From the NCBI GenBank assembly GCA_963780805.1, contig CAWADP010000009.1, positions 310,001 through 374,000 on the forward strand: a stretch of DNA of 64,000 nucleotides, read 5' to 3'. This document shows, in pieces, positions 1-9,174 of the stretch. The number at the start of each line of letters is the position of its first letter. Position 1 is the first letter of the stretch. The stretch is from JASHVB01 sp963780805. GTDB taxonomy: Bacteria > Pseudomonadota > Alphaproteobacteria > Acetobacterales > Acetobacteraceae. The translations under genes and the position numbers were made by a program. Under the pieces are notes generated by a model. It had not been told where the DNA came from. It ran no database searches and saw only the letters and a list, made by a program, of their open reading frames with translations.

Positions 1-6
1 CCGCGC

Positions 7-1354
7 CTACTCCGCTGCCTGACGATTGCGACTGTAGCGGTTGATCACAGGTCGCAGGCCAAGGTTTTCCCGCAAGGTCCTGCCTTCGGTACTCGGTACG
101 AAACAGCCCTCGCCGCTGCAATTCGGGCACAACCGTCGCGACGAAATCCTCGCCACCACCAGGTAGTGTGGCCGGTGTGATGTTGAAACCATCGCAAGCC
201 GCTGCTTCGAACCACTCTTGCATGACATCGGCAATGTCAGTGGGCGTACCGATCCTGGCGGAGCCGGTGATACCGGAGCGGAGGTACAGCTCACGAATCG
301 TCGGCTTCTCCCGTCTCACACGCTGGACGAGCTGAGCGCTCATGCTGCGGTGCTCCTGGCTGCCCAGCGCGTTGTCGGGCACCGGCTCGTCCAGCTTGTA
401 GCCCGACAGATCGCCAAAAGCGCTATAGAGCGAACCAAGGCCGGCCAGCGGGTCGATCAACGCCTGCAGTTGATCGTACTTCGCCTGTGCTTCGGCGCGC
501 GTGCGGCCCACGACTGGGCAAAACGCCGGCATGATCTTCAAATCGTCCGGCTCACGGCCGTATTTCGCCATCCGCCCTTTCACATCAGCATAGTAGCCGC
601 GCGCGCCGTCGAGTGAGCCATGGATCGCGTAGATAATCTCGGCGGTCGCCGCGCCCAATTCCCGCCCTTGTTCGGAAGCGCCGGCTTGCACAATCACCGG
701 ATAGCCCTGCGGTATGCACGCCACATTCAATGGGCCTCGCACTTTGAAGAACCGCCCCTGATGATGCAGCACATGCATCTTCGCTTCGTCGAAATACTGG
801 CCGGCCACCTTGTCGAACACAAGCGCGCCGTCTTCCCAGCTGTCCCATAGTCCCTTGACCACCTCGACGAACTCGGCGGAACGGGCGTAACGCGTGTCGT
901 AGTCCAGCGTCGTCTCCAGCCCGAAGTTCTGTGCTTCATGCTCTGACCATGACGCAACAACGTTCCAGCCGGCACGGCCTTTGCTGATCAGATCCAGCGT
1001 GGCGAACTTGCGCGCCAGATTATACGGCTCATTGTACGTGGTGGATGCCGTTGTCACCAGACCGACGTGATTGGTGACCATGGCCAGGGCCGGCAGCAAC
1101 GTCATCGGTTCCAGCTCGACCATGTCTCTGCCGGTCCGAGCCAGCGAGCCACGCGGATTGTCGCCCTGACGAATGCCCGCACCATCGGCAAAGAAGATCA
1201 TATCCAGCTTGCCACGCTCGGCAATCTGGGCGCTGCGTACATAATGCTCGACTTGCAGTGTGCCGTCGGCTGGCACATCCGGATGGCGCCAGGCGGCCGG
1301 ATGATAACCATGACCGCGTATCGACAAGCCTAGCCGCATCTTGCGTGCCGTCAT
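7..1354 (-). CDS. LLM-class flavin-dependent monooxygenase (NtaA/SnaA/DszA type), frameshifted near its 3' end
   Basis: Probable cytosolic flavin-dependent monooxygenase that uses reduced FMN from a partner reductase to oxidise a small organic substrate. The substrate is unknown. The frame opens at ATG 1354 behind a GGAG and carries family blocks such as STTYNEPYNLARKF, GRAGWNVVAS and GLFRTEY. Right after GLFRTEY the frame breaks. Skipping one surplus G at 88-89 restores the family tail EGRTLRENLGL and a stop at 7-9. Without the skip the frame runs off the left edge with an unrelated tail. Corrected length is about 448 residues, normal for the family. The permease remnant upstream on the same strand fits the common pairing of such enzymes with ABC importers (inference). 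Confidence 0.85.
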
Positions 1355-1617
1355 CACTCCGTCCCCTCAAACAAGATCTCGCAGCCCATCCTGTTCTTTA
1401 GCGAATACGCCGTGCGCATCGAAGTCAAGGCTTGCCGCGCTCGCCTTGTGTCTGAGTGTGCCGCAGGCCTGCACTGGCAATTCGGCCGTCTGCATTACCG
1501 CGTTGGACACCGTTGTCGTCGTAGTCACAGCGTCCCGGACCGGCGCTCCGATGTCAGGCCGACTATCCATGCGGACGCGAAGAACTCGTCGGCAGCGTTA
1601 GTTGATTAGAACCGCCG

Positions 1618-1893
1618 CTACTTGAGCGCGCCAGCCGTGAGCCCGGAAACAATCTGACGCTGCAGCAGCACGAACAGCAGCAGGATAGGCAGCACGAACA
1701 GCGTGGCGAATGCCATGACATGGTGCCAATCGGCGATTTCGGTCCCGATGAAACTGTAAATGCCGACCGTGCCCGGCTGCAGCTCCTGCCGATTGAGCAG
1801 GGTCAGCGGATAGACGAATTGCCCATAGGCCTGTACGAATGTGATGGCACCCAGCACCATCAGCGGGATGCGTACCAGCGGCAGCACTATGCG
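1618..1893 (-). pseudogene. C-terminal remnant of a sugar-type ABC transporter permease (MalG-like)
   Basis: Only about 90 residues of a family that normally has about 280. What is left is the end of the EAA loop (RIVLPLVRIPLMVLGAI) and the last two membrane segments, ending in RQIVSGLTAGALK, as MalG/UgpE-type permeases do. Immediately upstream the frame has a TGA (DE-stop-DGRIVLPL). No permease sequence was found further upstream in any frame, so the 5' two thirds are missing and this is not a simple frameshift. It lies on the same strand as the monooxygenase and was probably part of an importer operon. Confidence 0.7.
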
Positions 1894-2071
1894 CCCATCT
1901 CATTCATCCGTTTGTGGCTGGCATTCGGCAAGCAGGTGCCTGATGTATCCACTTAATGCCTGCAAAGTACCCGGGGCGACGGTCGGACCGAGAGAGGGCT
2001 CGACCGGGCGAAGCTGGGCGCCTGGCCTCGGCGCCGCATCCTCTCCACTGCCGCCAGCGACATCGCGGAGC

Positions 2072-2695
2072 CTAAACCGCGTCCACGCCTCGGTACCCCG
2101 GCGTGTTGCTTATCGCGAACTTTGGTCGGGCCATGAGCCGGGGCTTGGTCGAGCTTGTTGTGAACACCACCTCGCGTTCACGCGTCCGATAATCTGGGAT
2201 GGTGACACCCTCGTTCAGGGACCAGTTGCGTCCCTCGGTGTCTGTAAACGATGCGCCATCATAGCCACGCACTACAATGTATTGGCTGAAGTCGCTCTTC
2301 AAGTGCGTTAACAGGCGGGACGCGAATTGCTGTACCAGGATTTCGTCCTTCTTCGGATGTTTCGCACCAGAGAAACAGCTATGAATAGTGATGGATCTCA
2401 GGTCCCTCTTTCCACGTATATGGGCACGAATATAGTCCGCCAGCCCAGCCCCGTTATAGCGCCCGACCTCCTCCCAGTTTCCGTGCGAGACAATGTGGAT
2501 TTTCGTGAGCCCCCTGCTATCGTCGCCGCTCATCCAGTCCCCGAAGGCGTGTTGGGTCTCAAACACCTTTGCTGTCGTGTCTTGCTTGGCCAGGAGCTTT
2601 TTCTCTATGAAATGGGCCTCTTTCAATATTTTGTCTCTCGAGTCTTTGGGCTCATCCACGTACTCGAGGACCAATATTGCGTGTTTGCCGGCCAT
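2072..2695 (-). CDS. Putative caspase-fold (clan CD-like) cysteine peptidase domain protein
   Basis: A 207-residue soluble protein with no signal peptide. Two motifs 36 residues apart resemble the His/Cys dyad of clan CD peptidases (caspase, C80/MARTX CPD, CHAT types): KIHIVSHGN with His71 and ITIHSCFSG with Cys107, each after a hydrophobic beta strand. The core between them (GAGLADYI) fits such a fold. ATG 2695 is chosen over the longer frame start at 2785 because a GGAG lies just before it. It has no recognisable operon partner: the neighbours are a permease remnant and an HpaI aldolase. The peptidase assignment comes from motif reading only and its substrate is unknown. Confidence 0.5.
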   Translation of the reverse strand: MAGKHAILVLEYVDEPKDSRDKILKEAHFIEKKLLAKQDTTAKVFETQHAFGDWMSGDDSRGLTKIHIVSHGNWEEVGRYNGAGLADYIRAHIRGKRDLRSITIHSCFSGAKHPKKDEILVQQFASRLLTHLKSDFSQYIVVRGYDGASFTDTEGRNWSLNEGVTIPDYRTREREVVFTTSSTKPRLMARPKFAISNTPGYRGVDAV

Positions 2696-2840
2696 GGCTT
2701 CCGCTCCGTTAAACCGACATTGCCCAGATGACCTCTGGTTTCCTCGGCTAGCCGAACGATAGGCATGGTTCGGTCTTCCGGGCAACGCTCTGGTCGATTG
2801 ACGTCAGGGGACAGACGCAGCAGATAAAGGTGAGCGAATT

Positions 2841-3608
2841 TCAGGCTGTCTTGGACTTGAGCTCCTCGAGCTGCGTACGTGCGCCGGCGACCATGCACGA
2901 CAGATCGGACGTCAGCATCACCATGTCGAAACCGCGCTTCACCGCGCCCGCCGCGAACGCCGCACCGGCACAGTGCATGACGCACTTGATGCCGTGCTTA
3001 TGCGCGGCCTCCCTGATCTTGTCGCAGGTGGCGAGATGGAGCGGGTCAGGATTATCGCCGCGCGGAACCAGACCCAACGCGAACGACAAGTCGGCTGGCC
3101 CGATGTAGACAGCGTCAAGGCCGGGCGTGGCGCAGATGGCATCGACGTTGGCGATGCCTTCCTTCGTCTCGATCATGGCCATGATGACGATCTCGTCGTT
3201 CGCGTTGGCCACATAGTCGGCGCCGCCGTAGTGCACGGCGCGCACGGGCCCATTCGAACGCATGCCGACGGGCGGATAGCGGCATGCGGCCACCGCCTTC
3301 GCCGCTTCCTCGGCGTTATTGACCAGCGGCACGATGATGCCATAGGCGCCAAGGTCAAGGGCCTTCATGATGGCAGCAGGTTCGTTCCATGCGACCCGCA
3401 CGACCGGGACCGTGTCGGTTTGCGAGATCGCCTGTAGCATGGGCAACAGGTCATTTATCTCGGCGGTGCCGTGCTGCATGTCGATGCACAAGGCATCGAA
3501 GCCCTGACGCGCCATGACCTCGGCCGTGATCCCATGGGATACCGAGAGCCAGCCCAGCGTCACGCATTGACCATCACGCCACATCTGCTTGATCTTGTTC
3601 GATCGCAT
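2841..3608 (-). CDS. HpcH/HpaI aldolase family protein
   Basis: A 255-residue metal-dependent class II aldolase of the HpcH/HpaI family, which cleaves 2-keto-3-deoxy or 4-hydroxy-2-oxo acids to pyruvate and an aldehyde. Family marks are DALCIDMQHG near residue 45, PVVRVAWNEPAAIMKALDLGA with the metal/substrate region, and GLDAVYIGPADLS. The start ATG 3608 follows AGAGGT at good spacing. A longer frame to 3731 exists but has no family sequence. It is transcribed away from the ThDP enzyme, with 457 bases between them. The substrate cannot be read from the sequence. Confidence 0.85.
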   Translation of the reverse strand: MRSNKIKQMWRDGQCVTLGWLSVSHGITAEVMARQGFDALCIDMQHGTAEINDLLPMLQAISQTDTVPVVRVAWNEPAAIMKALDLGAYGIIVPLVNNAEEAAKAVAACRYPPVGMRSNGPVRAVHYGGADYVANANDEIVIMAMIETKEGIANVDAICATPGLDAVYIGPADLSFALGLVPRGDNPDPLHLATCDKIREAAHKHGIKCVMHCAGAAFAAGAVKRGFDMVMLTSDLSCMVAGARTQLEELKSKTA

Positions 3609-4065
3609 CGTCACACCTCTGGTGATGTTCGTTGAACCTACGAACGGGTTGCACGTTATCAATCTCGAATGCGCCGCCCGAGTCAACCGAAGGCCGCACC
3701 GACCCGCCTGGCGACTGACAGGTCCGGGCACGCTGGAATCCCCTTACGAAGGCTGCCTGTGTCATGAGCTCGGGCAGGCGGCAATCACCTTCGAACGGCA
3801 GGCCAGGATTCCGGTGACCTACAAGGTTGTCCAATTCGACGAAGGGACTTCGCACAGAAATTCTCGTGGAAACTGCTTGGCGCGGGCCAGGTTGAGCGCT
3901 CGCGATAGCAACCGATCGGCGACCCAAGGCCATGAATGACTGACGCACACCGCTCGGATCACGACGACCTCGTCGGCACGGTCCATGCCCATCAGGCGTG
4001 GGCGCTAGGCCCCGTCGCCGGGCAGCGATAGGCTCGGTGCGCAATGCCGCGCGAGGACTTCTGCC
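3609..4065. other. Divergent intergenic region with no recognised gene
   Basis: This stretch separates the leftward aldolase and the rightward ThDP enzyme. No reading frame with family sequence and no clear hairpin or repeat was seen. It must hold both promoters. Confidence 0.5.
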
Positions 4066-5844
4066 ATGGCCAGCCATTCCGAGCCCCTGACCGACCGAAC
4101 AGGCACCCCCATCGAGCAACCCGTCTCGCTCCCCGCCGGCAATGCCCTGTTCGGCAGCGACGTGGTCGCGGATACGCTGCGTGCGCTGGACATCCCGTTC
4201 ATCGCGCTCAACCCCGGTTCCAGCTATCGCGGGCTGCACGACAGCCTGGTGAACCACCTGGGCAACCGGGCGCCGCAGATGCTGCTGTGCCTGCACGAAG
4301 AGCATGCCGTGGCCATCGCGCACGGCTACGCCAAGGTGACGGGCCAGCCGATGGCCGCGGCGGTGCATGCCAATGTCGGGCTGATGCACGCCACCATGGC
4401 GATCTTCAACGCCTGGTGCGACCGGGTGCCGGTGATCGTGCTGGGCGCCACCGGCCCGGTCGATGCGCCGAAGCGCCGGCCCTGGATCGACTGGATCCAC
4501 ACCGCGCGCGACCAGGGCGCGCTGGTGCGGGCCTACACCAAGTGGGACGACCAGCCGGCCTCGCCCGAGGCCGCGCGCGAAGCCCTGTTGCGCGCCGCGT
4601 GGCTGGCCACCGTGCCGCCCTGCGGACCGGTCTATATCAACCTCGATGTCGGCATGCAGGAGGCGCCGCTGGCCGACCAACTGCCGCCGCTCGACGCCGC
4701 CCGCTGCGTGCCCACCGTCACGCCCGCGCTGCCCGACCCGGCGCTGGTCGCGCAGGCCGCCGCGCTGCTGCGCAACGCGCAACGCCCGCTGATCCTGTTC
4801 GGCCGCTGCTCCCGCCGCGAGGACGACTGGGCCAGCCGCGTGGCCCTGGCCGAGGCATTGAACGCGCAAGTACTCACCGACATGAAGCTCGCCGCTGCAT
4901 TCCCCACCGATCATCCGCTGCATGTCGCGCCACCGACCACGTTCGCCGGCGCGGAAGCAACCAAGGCGCTCGCCGCGGCGGACGTGGTGCTGAGCCTCGG
5001 CTGGGTGGACCTTGCCGGGACGCTGCGCGGTGCCGGCGCGACGGCGAAGACGATCTGTGTGTCGCTCGACCATCAGGTGCACAACGGATGGAGCATGGAC
5101 TACCAGGGCCTGCCTCAGGTCGATCTGCTCTTGCCGGCCGACACCGATGCGACCGTGGCGGCGTTGTGCGCGGCGCTGCCACCGGCGGTGGAACGCATGG
5201 CGGCGAAACCCTGGCCCGACATGACCTTCCCGCCCGGCCCGATCAGTGTGCCTCAGATGGCGCAGGCGTTGCGCAAGGCGCTCGGCCGGCGGCGCGCGTC
5301 GCTGCTGCACGTGTCCCTGTCGTGGAACGCGGCGGCATGGCCGTTCCGCGAGCCGTTGGACTACATCGGCGGGGACGGCGGCGCGGGCATTGGCGCCGGC
5401 CCGGGAGTGTCGGTCGGCGCGGCGCTGGCGCTGCGCGGATCGGGCCGGCTGCCGGTGGCGGTGTGTGGCGACGGCGACTTCCTGATGGGCGTCACAGCGC
5501 TGTGGACCGCGGTGCATTACGGGATTCCGCTGCTGGTGGTGGTAGCCAACAACCGCTCGTTCTTCAACGACGAACTGCACCAGGAGCGCGTGGCACGGGC
5601 GCGCAACCGGCCGGTGGAGAACCGCTGGATCGGCCAGCGCATCGGCGATCCGGAAATCGACCTGGCACGCATGGCGGAGGCGCAGGGCGCCAAGGGCCTC
5701 GGGCCGGTGCATGACGCGGGGGATCTGGCGGAGGTGTTCGCCCGGGCCATTGCCGCTGTGGAGGGGGGCGCGGTCGCGGTGGTGGATGTGCGGGTCGCAC
5801 CCGGCTATTCGCCGGCGGCAACGGCGGCGTTGCTGCGCGGGTGA
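4066..5844 (+). CDS. Thiamine diphosphate-dependent enzyme (acetolactate synthase/benzoylformate decarboxylase-like)
   Basis: A 592-residue ThDP enzyme with the usual three domains. The N-terminal PYR domain has the activating Glu in LHEEHAVAIAHGYAK. The middle domain binds a nucleotide-like ligand in true acetolactate synthases. The C-terminal PP domain has GDGDFLMG and the downstream Asn-Asn (VVANNRSFFND) that bind Mg-diphosphate. Family members decarboxylate or ligate 2-oxo acids. The reaction here is not determined, and the branched-chain operon partner ilvH is absent, which argues against a biosynthetic IlvB. ATG 4066 follows GAGGACTTCTGCC. Confidence 0.8.
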   Translation: MASHSEPLTDRTGTPIEQPVSLPAGNALFGSDVVADTLRALDIPFIALNPGSSYRGLHDSLVNHLGNRAPQMLLCLHEEHAVAIAHGYAKVTGQPMAAAVHANVGLMHATMAIFNAWCDRVPVIVLGATGPVDAPKRRPWIDWIHTARDQGALVRAYTKWDDQPASPEAAREALLRAAWLATVPPCGPVYINLDVGMQEAPLADQLPPLDAARCVPTVTPALPDPALVAQAAALLRNAQRPLILFGRCSRREDDWASRVALAEALNAQVLTDMKLAAAFPTDHPLHVAPPTTFAGAEATKALAAADVVLSLGWVDLAGTLRGAGATAKTICVSLDHQVHNGWSMDYQGLPQVDLLLPADTDATVAALCAALPPAVERMAAKPWPDMTFPPGPISVPQMAQALRKALGRRRASLLHVSLSWNAAAWPFREPLDYIGGDGGAGIGAGPGVSVGAALALRGSGRLPVAVCGDGDFLMGVTALWTAVHYGIPLLVVVANNRSFFNDELHQERVARARNRPVENRWIGQRIGDPEIDLARMAEAQGAKGLGPVHDAGDLAEVFARAIAAVEGGAVAVVDVRVAPGYSPAATAALLRG

Positions 5845-5908
5845 GCAAGTCCGGGCGGGGACGCCGGCCCCTCCCACAAGGGGAGGCGAGTTCCGGCGGT
5901 GTCCCATA

Positions 5909-6325
5909 TCAGTTTGAATTTTTTGCCACGCTGCTTCGCTGAAAGTGTTCGACGGCACCACCAATTTGAACCCAATTATGTTTCGACTGCTCAAAAACCG
6001 ATATGACGGGGGCGGGGTATTTTTGATCTGCCAGCGCGCCGACCGCAACGCCGATCAGCGACGGTAGGTTGTCGGCCTTCCAATAAATCGTTGACCCGCA
6101 GTTTGGGCAAAAGTAGGTGTGGACCTTCCCGCCGCTTGCTGCATCGCGGGTGAACTCTTTCGGAGTTCCACATATGGCGACGGCGTCGACCGGATAAAAG
6201 GCGCCTACACCAAATGGCGCGCCGGTTCTCCGTTGGCAGTCAAGACAATGGCAGGCGACAACCAATTTTGGTGGTCCTGGAAGCGCTAGTGTGAGAGCGC
6301 CGCAACTGCATCGGGCATCAGCCAT
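5909..6325 (-). CDS. GFA family protein (glutathione-dependent formaldehyde-activating/CENP-V fold)
   Basis: A 138-residue zinc-binding protein of the GFA family. Cysteines appear in the expected places: CSCGAL at the N-terminus, CHCLDCQRRTGAPF, and CPNCGSTIYW further on. Members include a glutathione-dependent formaldehyde-activating enzyme, but most have no proven activity. A second, divergent GFA gene lies at 49886-50275. No operon partner. Confidence 0.85.
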   Translation of the reverse strand: MADARCSCGALTLALPGPPKLVVACHCLDCQRRTGAPFGVGAFYPVDAVAICGTPKEFTRDAASGGKVHTYFCPNCGSTIYWKADNLPSLIGVAVGALADQKYPAPVISVFEQSKHNWVQIGGAVEHFQRSSVAKNSN

Positions 6326-6485
6326 TCGAAAGCCTTCCGTTTTTTGAGGCGAGATTGCGTCGAGATTTCAAACTGAGACACTACCGGAGTTCCTCGCGTC
6401 TACTCCACGGTGTCCTGACGCCTTGGGGTCAAGCCCGGCCATGACCGGAGGGTTCGGGGCACCGCACGTCAGTCAGGTGCGCGGG

Positions 6486-7415
6486 TCACTCCCCGACATT
6501 CCCCCCGGCCCTGGGATGCGCCTTGCGCCACACCTCCATCAGCCGCGCCGTCTCCACGCTGGTGTAGCGCTGGGTGGTAGATAGGCTCGCGTGCCCCAGC
6601 AGCTCCTGGATCGAGCGCAGGTCGCCGCCGCCGTCCAGCAAATGCGTCGCGAAGGAATGTCGCAACGCGTGCGGCGTCGCGTGCTCCGGCAGCCCGCGCA
6701 GCCGGCGGAACGTGCGCATGGTGCGCTGTGCCACCGCGGGATCCAGCCGCCCGCCTCGCACGCCGACGAACAGTGGCGCATCCGGCTCCGGCGAAGGATG
6801 CAGCGCCAGCCATGCGGCGATCGCCTCCCGCACCGCGGGCAGCACGGGCACCAGCCGCTGCTTCGAGCCCTTCCCTACCACGCGGAGCGGCGCGTCCGCC
6901 CCGGGCAGAGGGGCACTGGGCACATCGAGCGCCAGCGCTTCCGCGATGCGCAGGCCACAGCCGTAGAGCAAGGTGAACAAGGCCTCGTCCCGCGCCTGCA
7001 CCAGGGCGCGATCCGAGACCTCGCCGGCTTCCTCGGCGACCGCCCGCGCATGCTCTGGGGGCAGCGCCTTCGGCACGGGACGCTTGGCGCGCGGCGTGGC
7101 GATCAGCCGGACCGCGGGGTTGTCCACGCCCTGCCGGCGCGCCAGCCAACGGAAGAAGGTGCGCACCGCGGCCAGGTGTCGGGCGCGGGTGGCGTTGGCG
7201 CTGCCCTCGACGGCCTGCGCCGCCAGCCAGGCGCGGAAGTCCGCGGGGCGCAGCGCCGCCAGTGCCGCAAGGTCGGGCTCGCACCCCAGGTGCCGCGTCA
7301 GGAAGCCGAGGAACGCGGCAATGTCGGCCCCATAGGCCTCCACGGTCAGCGGGGACGCCCGCCGCTCCTGGCCGAGCCAGTCGAGGAACGCCCCCCGTGC
7401 CGCCTCGGCCAGCAT
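6486..7415 (-). CDS. xerC: Tyrosine recombinase XerC
   Basis: A 309-residue site-specific recombinase that resolves chromosome dimers at dif together with XerD. It has the N-terminal SAM-like DNA-binding domain and a full catalytic set: Arg in GCGLRIAEAL, Lys in VVGKGSKQR, HALRHSFATH, LLGHASL and the nucleophile Tyr in TQRYTSV. Its ATG directly abuts the TGA of the DUF484 gene (TGAATG), so the two are translationally coupled. The DUF484-xerC pairing is typical of Proteobacteria. Confidence 0.95.
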   Translation of the reverse strand: MLAEAARGAFLDWLGQERRASPLTVEAYGADIAAFLGFLTRHLGCEPDLAALAALRPADFRAWLAAQAVEGSANATRARHLAAVRTFFRWLARRQGVDNPAVRLIATPRAKRPVPKALPPEHARAVAEEAGEVSDRALVQARDEALFTLLYGCGLRIAEALALDVPSAPLPGADAPLRVVGKGSKQRLVPVLPAVREAIAAWLALHPSPEPDAPLFVGVRGGRLDPAVAQRTMRTFRRLRGLPEHATPHALRHSFATHLLDGGGDLRSIQELLGHASLSTTQRYTSVETARLMEVWRKAHPRAGGNVGE

Positions 7416-8060
7416 TCAGCGTCCGAGCGCGGCGGCGACCGCGCGGCCCAGGAAGGCGAGCGCGCCCGCCCCCTGTCCCGGGTCCAGCGCCCAAGGGTCG
7501 CGCGCCAGCAGCGCGAGCAACGCCGGCGGCCCTTCGCCGGGCACCAGCGCCAGCGCGTCATGCCCCGCCAGGCCGGCCGCCTCGGCATGCAGCAGACGGG
7601 CATCGGTGGCGACATCGCGGAACAATACCTGCCGGCCTTCCAGCAGGCGCGTCACGGCGCCCAACGGAAGCGCGCGGGCGCCCGGGTGCAGCGCTTCCAG
7701 GCATAGATGCACCGCATCGACCCCGAGGACGCCCGGCATTTCGTGGCTGACGCAGTCCACGGGGTCGGCGGAACGCAGCAGTGCCAGCACCGCTTCCTGC
7801 ACCCGCGCGGCCAGGCCGGCAGCGGCGCGGCCGGCGGCCAGCACATTGTCGGCCCGCTCGGCCATGGCGGCGGCATGCGCGCGCTCGGCCCGCACCATCG
7901 CCGCCATGTGGTCCGCCATCTCCTCTCCATGCACCCGCACCGGAGGGGTCAACAGGCGATACAGAGACGGATGGTCGGCCAGCCAATCCGGATGATCGCG
8001 CAGAAACGCTTCGACCAGCGCGGCCTCCGGGTCGTGGGACTCCTGGGCAGGAACGCTCAT
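7416..8060 (-). CDS. DUF484 family protein
   Basis: A 214-residue DUF484 protein with a GAF-like fold. The N-terminal signature is VEAFLRDHPDWLADHPSLYRLL. It is followed by a helical stretch and the GAF-like half with LGVDAVHLCLE. Its biochemical role is not established. It ends exactly where xerC begins. The upstream 390 bases are filled by the 15-bp repeat array. Confidence 0.9.
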   Translation of the reverse strand: MSVPAQESHDPEAALVEAFLRDHPDWLADHPSLYRLLTPPVRVHGEEMADHMAAMVRAERAHAAAMAERADNVLAAGRAAAGLAARVQEAVLALLRSADPVDCVSHEMPGVLGVDAVHLCLEALHPGARALPLGAVTRLLEGRQVLFRDVATDARLLHAEAAGLAGHDALALVPGEGPPALLALLARDPWALDPGQGAGALAFLGRAVAAALGR

Positions 8061-8192
8061 CCGGCCGCTTTCTTCGTCGCCGCTCTCGTCATCCGGGCGA
8101 AAGCCGGCACCCAGGGAGCATAGGTCCCGGCCTCTGCGCGGATGAGGAAACGATCAGGCCGGTGGCTCACGCGCTCGCTCCCTCACGCCGCG

Positions 8193-8450
8193 TCATGTGC
8201 CCCTGAATCCCCTGAACCATTCGCCCCTGAACCCTCTGCACCATGCGCCCCTGAACCATGCGCCCCTGAACCATGCGCCCCTGAACCGTGCGCCCCCGAA
8301 CCACGCGCCCCTGAACCGTGCGCCCCCGAACCATGCGCCCCCGAGCGATGCGCCCCCGAGCGATGTGCCCCCGAGTGATGCGCCCCGGAGTGATGCGCCC
8401 CTGGGTCGTGCATCGCTCGGTCATGCCTCGCTGGGCCATGCCCCTGGCCA
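8193..8450. repeat. 15-bp minisatellite between fsa and the DUF484 gene
   Basis: Eleven well-kept tandem copies of a 15-bp unit like CCATGCGCCCCTGAA run from 8241 to 8405, with worn copies on both sides (from about 8193, and three more to 8450). The array ends at the fsa stop codon. Because 15 is a multiple of three, several frames stay open through it and encode pentapeptide repeats, but none has a convincing start or ribosome site. The units drift gradually (CCATG to CGATG to TGATG), as expected of local duplication. Confidence 0.9.
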
Positions 8451-9107
8451 TCACGTAATGCGCTGGCCGGTTTTTGCCCAGTCCGCCAGGAACGCCGCCA
8501 GACCCTTGTCGGTCAGCGGGTGGTTGAACAGGGACCGCAGGACGGTGGGTGGCACCGTCACGACGTGGGCGCCGATCTTGCCTGCATCCACCACGTGCAT
8601 CGGGCTGCGCACGGAGGCGACGAGGACCTGGGTCCTGAAGGCGGGGTAGTTGCGGAAGATCTGCACGATGTCCGCGATCAGGCCCATCCCATGCTCGCCG
8701 ATGTCGTCCAGCCGGCCGACGAAGGGGCTGACGAAGGTGGCGCCGGCCTTCGCCGCCAGGATCGCCTGCGCCGCCGAGAAGCACAGCGTCACGTTGACCA
8801 TGGTGCCGTCGTCGGCCAGGTGCCGGCAGGCGCGCAACCCGTCCGGCGTCAGCGGCACCTTGATGGTGACGTTCTTCGCCACCTGCCGCAGCACGCGGGC
8901 CTCGGCCAGCATGGTGTCGTAGTCGGTGGCGGCGACCTCGGCGCTGACCGGGCCGGGGACGGCGGCGCAAATATCCGCCAGCACGTCGAGGAATTTTTTA
9001 CCGGTTTTGGCGACAAGGGACGGGTTGGTGGTGACGCCGTCCAGCAACCCGCTAGCGGCCAGCGAGCGGATCTCCGCTGTGTCGGCGGTGTCGACAAAGA
9101 ACTTCAT
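8451..9107 (-). CDS. fsa: Fructose-6-phosphate aldolase/short transaldolase
   Basis: A 218-residue member of the short transaldolase subfamily (MipB/TalC/FSA), acting in cytosolic sugar-phosphate metabolism by transferring or releasing dihydroxyacetone units. It starts MKFFVDTADTAEI, has LLDGVTTNPSLVAK, and the Schiff-base Lys sits in NVTIKVPLT. ATG 9107 follows a GGAG/AAAGG region. The longer frame to 9194 overlaps the priA promoter and is not supported. It faces away from priA with about 70 bases between. Whether it is an aldolase or a transaldolase cannot be told from sequence. Confidence 0.9.
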   Translation of the reverse strand: MKFFVDTADTAEIRSLAASGLLDGVTTNPSLVAKTGKKFLDVLADICAAVPGPVSAEVAATDYDTMLAEARVLRQVAKNVTIKVPLTPDGLRACRHLADDGTMVNVTLCFSAAQAILAAKAGATFVSPFVGRLDDIGEHGMGLIADIVQIFRNYPAFRTQVLVASVRSPMHVVDAGKIGAHVVTVPPTVLRSLFNHPLTDKGLAAFLADWAKTGQRIT

Positions 9108-9174
9108 GCCTTTGCTCCGTTTTGCGGCTACTGCCTGGGGGGTCGGACGAATGGAGTGGTTCGGATCATATACG

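Noticed and set aside
3574..6048. 824-codon minus-strand frame
   Set aside because: It is the shadow of the ThDP enzyme gene, low-complexity and without motifs.
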